Assembly: GCA_903813345.2 (NCBI GenBank)
Contig: CAIIXF020000006.1
Span: forward strand, 31,602,024 to 31,662,023
Length of the DNA: 60,000 nt
Direction: 5' to 3'
Source: Owenia fusiformis
Taxonomy: Eukaryota; Annelida; Polychaeta; Sabellida; Oweniidae
Positions 39,001 to 45,000 of this stretch are shown here, piece after piece. The notes beneath the pieces were generated by a model. That model saw nothing but the letters and a program-made list of their open reading frames with translations, was not told the DNA's origin and searched no databases. Within the stretch, counting starts at the first letter, position 1. Each line of letters starts with the position of its first letter. The translations under genes and the position numbers were made by a program.

Positions 39001-42000
39001 TGAGTCAATGCAATGGAAACATATGGGGTCCCCACCCCCAAAGAAGTTTAGCACCACCCCATCCAACAAAAAGATGATGGCCACCATTTTCTGGGACTGT
39101 GAAGGTCCTATCTTAGTAGACTACCTTCCAAGAGGTACTACAATGAATGGAGAATATTATGCTGCTTTGTTGCGTACTTTAAAAGCTAAACTTGATGAAA
39201 CCAGGCCACACAAAGTCCGTCTTGGAGTTTTGCATCAACAGGACAATGCACCTGTTCACACAAGCCAAGTTGCTCGTGATGCAGCGGAAGAATGCCATCT
39301 GGAATTATTACCGCACGCACCCTATTCTCCAGAATAAGCGCCCAGTGACTATTACCTATTTGGGAAACTCAAAAAATCTCTACGAGGGCAACGCTTTGAT
39401 GATGATGATGATGATGAGGTCAAGATAGCTGTTAACCAGTGGTTGGAGTGTCATGCTCCTGATTTCTTCAGAACTGGACTTGAGATGCTGCCAAGAAGAT
39501 GGGCCAAGTGCATCGAAGTACAGGGAGACTACATTGAAAAATGACACTATCATTTTGAAAATCCATCAACTAGAACTGTTAGGCCGGAAACTTTTGGATC
39601 TTCCCTCTTATCGAAAGACGTTTATCTGCAATTTTATTTTGTGAGTTATCTATAATATATGTTGGGAGTGGTGTTGTCTGTCTATTCCTTATTATCTCTG
39701 TAGGAAAGCGTATAAGAACTTGCCTAAGTAATGTAGGCCTGGCACAGAATGGAACATCTAATTTTGTCAGACATACAGAAGATCCCAAATACCAAAAGTT
39801 GAATTCTGAAGGCAAGTTCTGAAATCTGTTCCAATCTGATTCTGTTCTGTTCTGTGCCATTTGAGCCTTATCAAGAAATGCACATTAAGTTTTGAAAACT
39901 AATTGGCCATAGAGAGAATGCAGTAGTTTTTTAAAAAGCAAGAAATTCAGGTTTTCCTTCAAATCTTGTTTAAGGTTAGGCGGTTAGATTAACAATGGAC
40001 CCTTTACCTTTCTTGTTTTTTCCTCATTTCTGCAGGCCAGAATAACTTTAGCTCCCATGATTGCCAGATTCTTGGCAGTTTCATATCCAATTCCTGCTGA
40101 TGCACCTGTTACTATGGCAACCCTGTCTCTAGGCAGCTCTACCATATCATACTTGTGCCTTGGACCCACTGAATGTTTATGACCCATAGTTCCAGAATTC
40201 AAATGGGATTTGAGAATAAGAAACTAATATTTATACAACTATTTTACAGAGTTTTAAGAATGTTGTATGTAAATAGTTTTCAACGTTAATCTGTTTAGAC
40301 TTTGAAGTTATTAAAATGATAATTTATTATTAATTGATATTTTTCATCACTCTTATTTACATATCTGTTGGGTTAAAATTTAACTCACACCAATATGGTG
40401 GATGTCCCATTAGAGGCACTGGATGAATTGGATAACAGCATAACACCAAACTCATACAAGTATATGAACCTAATCTTCCTGCAAAGATGAACCTGCTCAT
40501 GAAAATTAAAAACCCAAGTGTACTCAAGGTTGCACTTATTTTGCAGAAAATACAATTATGTGCTCACTTATTTTGCAGGCAATACAATTAATTATGTGCT
40601 TACTTATTTTGCAGGCAATACAAGTATACCCTCACTTATTTTACAGGCAATACAAGTATGTGCACACTTATTTTACAGGCAATACAATTATGCCCTCACT
40701 TATTTTGCAAACAATACAATTATGTGCTCACTTATTTTGCAGGCAATACAAGTATGTGCTCACTTATTTTGCAGGCAGTACAATTATGTGCTCACTTATT
40801 TTACAGGCAATACAAGTATGTGCTCACTTATTTTTCGGGCAATACAAGTATGTGCTCACTTATTTTGCAGGCAATACAAGTATGTGCTCACTTATTTTGC
40901 AGGCATTATAAGTATGTGCTCACTTATTTTTCGGGCAATACAAGTATGTGCTCACTTATTTTGCAGGCAATACAAGTATGTGCTCACTTATTTTGCAGGC
41001 ATTATAAGTATGTGCTCACTTATTTGCAGGCAATACAAGTATGTGCTCACTTATTTGGAATCCCTTTGTCGATGATAAGGTGCACCCCTACCAACAGCCT
41101 AGCTGGGTCTGCAAATGCTCATAGCTCAGGGGGGAGCATAACGTCAGAACTTGTCTGCCAGGTATGGTTTATTATATAAGGTAGTTTTGCAAAGCAGCCA
41201 GCCTTAAATTAATTTCAGAAAGTTAAAAAGCATAGTTCCCCAGCTTTGTTTCGTTTTTTTGCTCTTTTGATAGCACAGGTTAGGGAGTCTTAGCAATTTT
41301 AAAGATTGTGGCCATTGCATGGGCTGTTTATTTTTGTCTGAGATTTTTAAATAAGATTTTATGTTAAAAAATTAATTATGGGAAATTTCCTGTTAAAACA
41401 TACTCAGCTCTTTTACTTTTCAGCAAATATATTTTCAAAATGAAATAAGGCCATAAGAAGTAGATTCTTTGTTTTGCGTCCTGGCAAAATCCAAATCATG
41501 CAAGGGTACAAGGAAAACAAACACAAACTCAAGTAAAAACACAAACTTGTTTGCTGAGAAATATATACATTTTATGAGGATAAAATGGGATGACATACCA
41601 ATTTGCAGTGATTACGAACACATATCTATATTGTTTATTATTATATAATAAACTATATTATTCAAGGGTACAAAATAAGAAAATACACAATGTATGCCAA
41701 AGTAATCAACAATACTATCAATTTTGATGCACATCAGATTATCCGCCATTTCTTCTGATTCTGAATGAACGAAATGCGATGGTACTTTCAGACCCTTGTG
41801 ATTGCTATTTGGATGTGTTTGTTTTTTTCTGATTTACTCAAAATCATGCAAGCAAGGGGACGCAAAACAAAGAATCTACTTCTTATGGCCTAATTCATCT
41901 AACAAGTTTTTTTGATATTACTTGATTGATCTTGCATTTCTTTTCAGGGAGTGATAGAATGTTGTCTCCTAATCTTGAAACGTATGGCACCTGTAAGATC

Positions 42001-45000
42001 TACACTGGAGAATGCAACCTGGCAGCAAACAGTGCAGAAGTGCTACTCCCAGGGTATTAGCCTGAGCTGCCAAAAATGGTAGGTATTTTTAAGAGGTTAA
42101 ACCAAAGCAGAGGTTAAACTAAATACAGAGGTTAAACTAAATGCAGAATGTGAATTAAATACAGAGGTTAAACTAAATGCAGAGGCTGAAAGGTATCTCA
42201 GAATGGCTGGAGTACAATGGAAACATGCAGCTCAAATTAATAGGCGTACAATCCATAGCGTTTGCATTAATAAAATAAAGATATCCATTGACATCTGTAG
42301 CAAGTGGCAAAATTGCAAAAGCTTTTGATGTAAGGACTATGGCAAGGATAGATTTTAAAAGCATGAAGTCTTTATTGCTAGAAATGCTGTATTATATATG
42401 GCCTAAATTATCCCACCATGATCTTGATACTGATTATCATACAGTACCTGACTTAAAATCTGCACTGCTTTTACTCCAGAGCTGATATACAATGTATAAA
42501 GAGACAATCTAGATTACAGTGTATGTATAATTATCTTTTGTAAGTACATCACTGTGTCTGTATTGAACATTGTTTATATACGAAAAATCTAGACGATTCC
42601 ATAATTATTGACAATGTAGGTATGTATAATAATAATAATAATATATAATATGTAGGTATGAATGTAAACTATGCTGATTATTATCCCACCGAACGAAGTT
42701 CGAGGGGGATATAGAAAAGCCGTCCGTCCGTCCGTTCGTCCGTCCGTTCGTCCGTCCGTTCGTCCGTCCGTTCGTGTGTCCGGGCAATAACTCAAATACC
42801 GGTTAACGGATTTCATTCAAATTTTATAGGCTTATGCCTTATGGGTGTAGGACCTCTGCTCGAGAAGGAATTTTTAATATGGCTGCTAAATTCAAAATGG
42901 CGGCCATTTTTCGGAAAAAATATAATCTTTGATTACTCAAATACTAGTGGATGGATTTGGTTCAAATTTTATATGCTGTTGTCCGGGTACAAAGGAGCCC
43001 TGCTGAAGAAGACATTTTCAAGATGGCCGCCATATTTCAAAATGGTGGCCATTTTTCGTAAAAAAAACGTTATCTTTGATAACTCAAATACCATTGAATA
43101 GATTTGGATCAAATTTTATATGCTGTTGCCTGGGTACAAAGGAACCTTGCTCAAGAAGACATTTTAAAGATGGCAACCATATTTCAAAATGGCGGCCATT
43201 TTTTGTAAAAAATGTTATCTTTGATAACTCAAATACTGTTGAATGGATTTGGTTCAAATTTTACATGCTGATGCCTAGGGACATGGGAGCTCTGTTCGAG
43301 AAGAGATTTTCAGCTGGTCAGCTGAATTTCAAAATGGCTGCCATTTTTCATAAAAAAGGTAATCTTTGATAACTCAAATACCATTGGACGGATTTACTTC
43401 AAATTTTATATACTGATGCCTATAGATAAAGGAGCTCTGCTTGAGAAGAAATTTTCAAGGTGGCTGTTCGGTGGGATTTGCTACTCCGTGGAGTTGCTGT
43501 TTTTCTAGTTTTATGATTGTTTTGTAGGATTCACCCAGAAGATGGTGAGACCTACAATGCCTATGGAGTCACTGTTGCTGAAGCTGAGCTTGATGTTCTG
43601 ACTGGAGAATTCATGCTTCCAAGAGTGGATATTCTCTATGATTGTGGACAGAGGTTAGTGTGTAACAGTATTTTCATGGAATAATCTTCCACATCTGCAC
43701 GAAATGAAATAAAAGTAGGAGAGTGCAAATATTGTATCTTATGAGTTATCAGGCAAAAGCAGACTTGTCTGTTGATATCACCAACAAAGATCTCCAATTG
43801 TGTTTTGAAGGAGGGACTTAATTTTATGACTTCTATTGTAGCATGAATCCAGACCTAGATATTGGCCAGATAGAGGGTGCCTTTGTAATGGGGCTTGGTT
43901 ACTGGATGTTTGAGAGACTAAAGTTTGATCCTCAGACTGGAGAAATCTTGACTGCAAATACATGGGTATTAGACTATATGCTTTCTTGCACAATTCTCAT
44001 ATATTGTTCCTACGTTTTGAAATGGATAATTTGTTCCTTTATATTGTATTATCTATGAATGTTTTTGATGTCACAAAGGAATTATTGTAGCAAAAGTTAT
44101 ATGGCACATTGATAGTACTGTATCAATGCATAATGGCACCAAGGACTCAATAGATTGCAATAAATGCAGTGGTATCCTAGCTTGCTATATGATATCTTTT
44201 GTGTATATAGGAGTACAAAGTGCCCAGTGCTAAAGACATCCCAACTGACCTACGAGTTGGCCTCCTGAGAAATGCACATCCTAATCTTAAAGGAATTCTT
44301 GGGTCAAAAGGTAATACATTTATCATTTTTAGAATAATTATATCCAATGTTTGTTCATTTGCTCATAGTTCGCCCTTATGATAAATAATGTGAGATTTTT
44401 AGATAATTATTTTTATTTGATGATATTTGTAAAAAGAAAAAGAAAATTCAATTCCTTGGGGCACTGTGAATATATATCCCAATATATATCTCCCCACTTC
44501 CCGCTTAAGGTGGCAGGGATATGCTGAAAGCCTAACTGTCCATCAGGGCAAAGCTCCTACATTTGGTGGCCATTTGAGCCAACTGAATGATGTGGCAAAT
44601 GGGCTTGGATTTAGCACCCTATCTGTGTTTTGTTCGATTACATAACAGAATAGATTCTATTACAAATGAATTCAGACATTCAAAGTTTACAAACTGTAAC
44701 ACAAATTGAGAATTTCCCAAGAAAGTCCATCTAAGTCTGAGATAACAATTTATATGTATTACAGCTGTAGCAGAACCACCCCTGTGCATGAGCTGTGCTG
44801 CACTGTTTGCTATAAAGAGATGTATTGAGGCAGCCAGGCAGGAGGCTTCTGGGTCAACAGATTATTTCCCACTCGGTAAGTGTTCACATCATTGCCATAT
44901 ATTGTATTGAAACATCATTTCCATATAATATGTTTTATTGGAATATCATTTCCCTATAATATACAATGTATTGTATTGGAACATCATTTCCATATAATAT

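Noticed and set aside
40518-41179. Three overlapping plus-strand ORFs of 117-185 codons
   Set aside because: They are the three frames of the 32-bp minisatellite, which happens to lack stops; only the part from 41030 is an exon.
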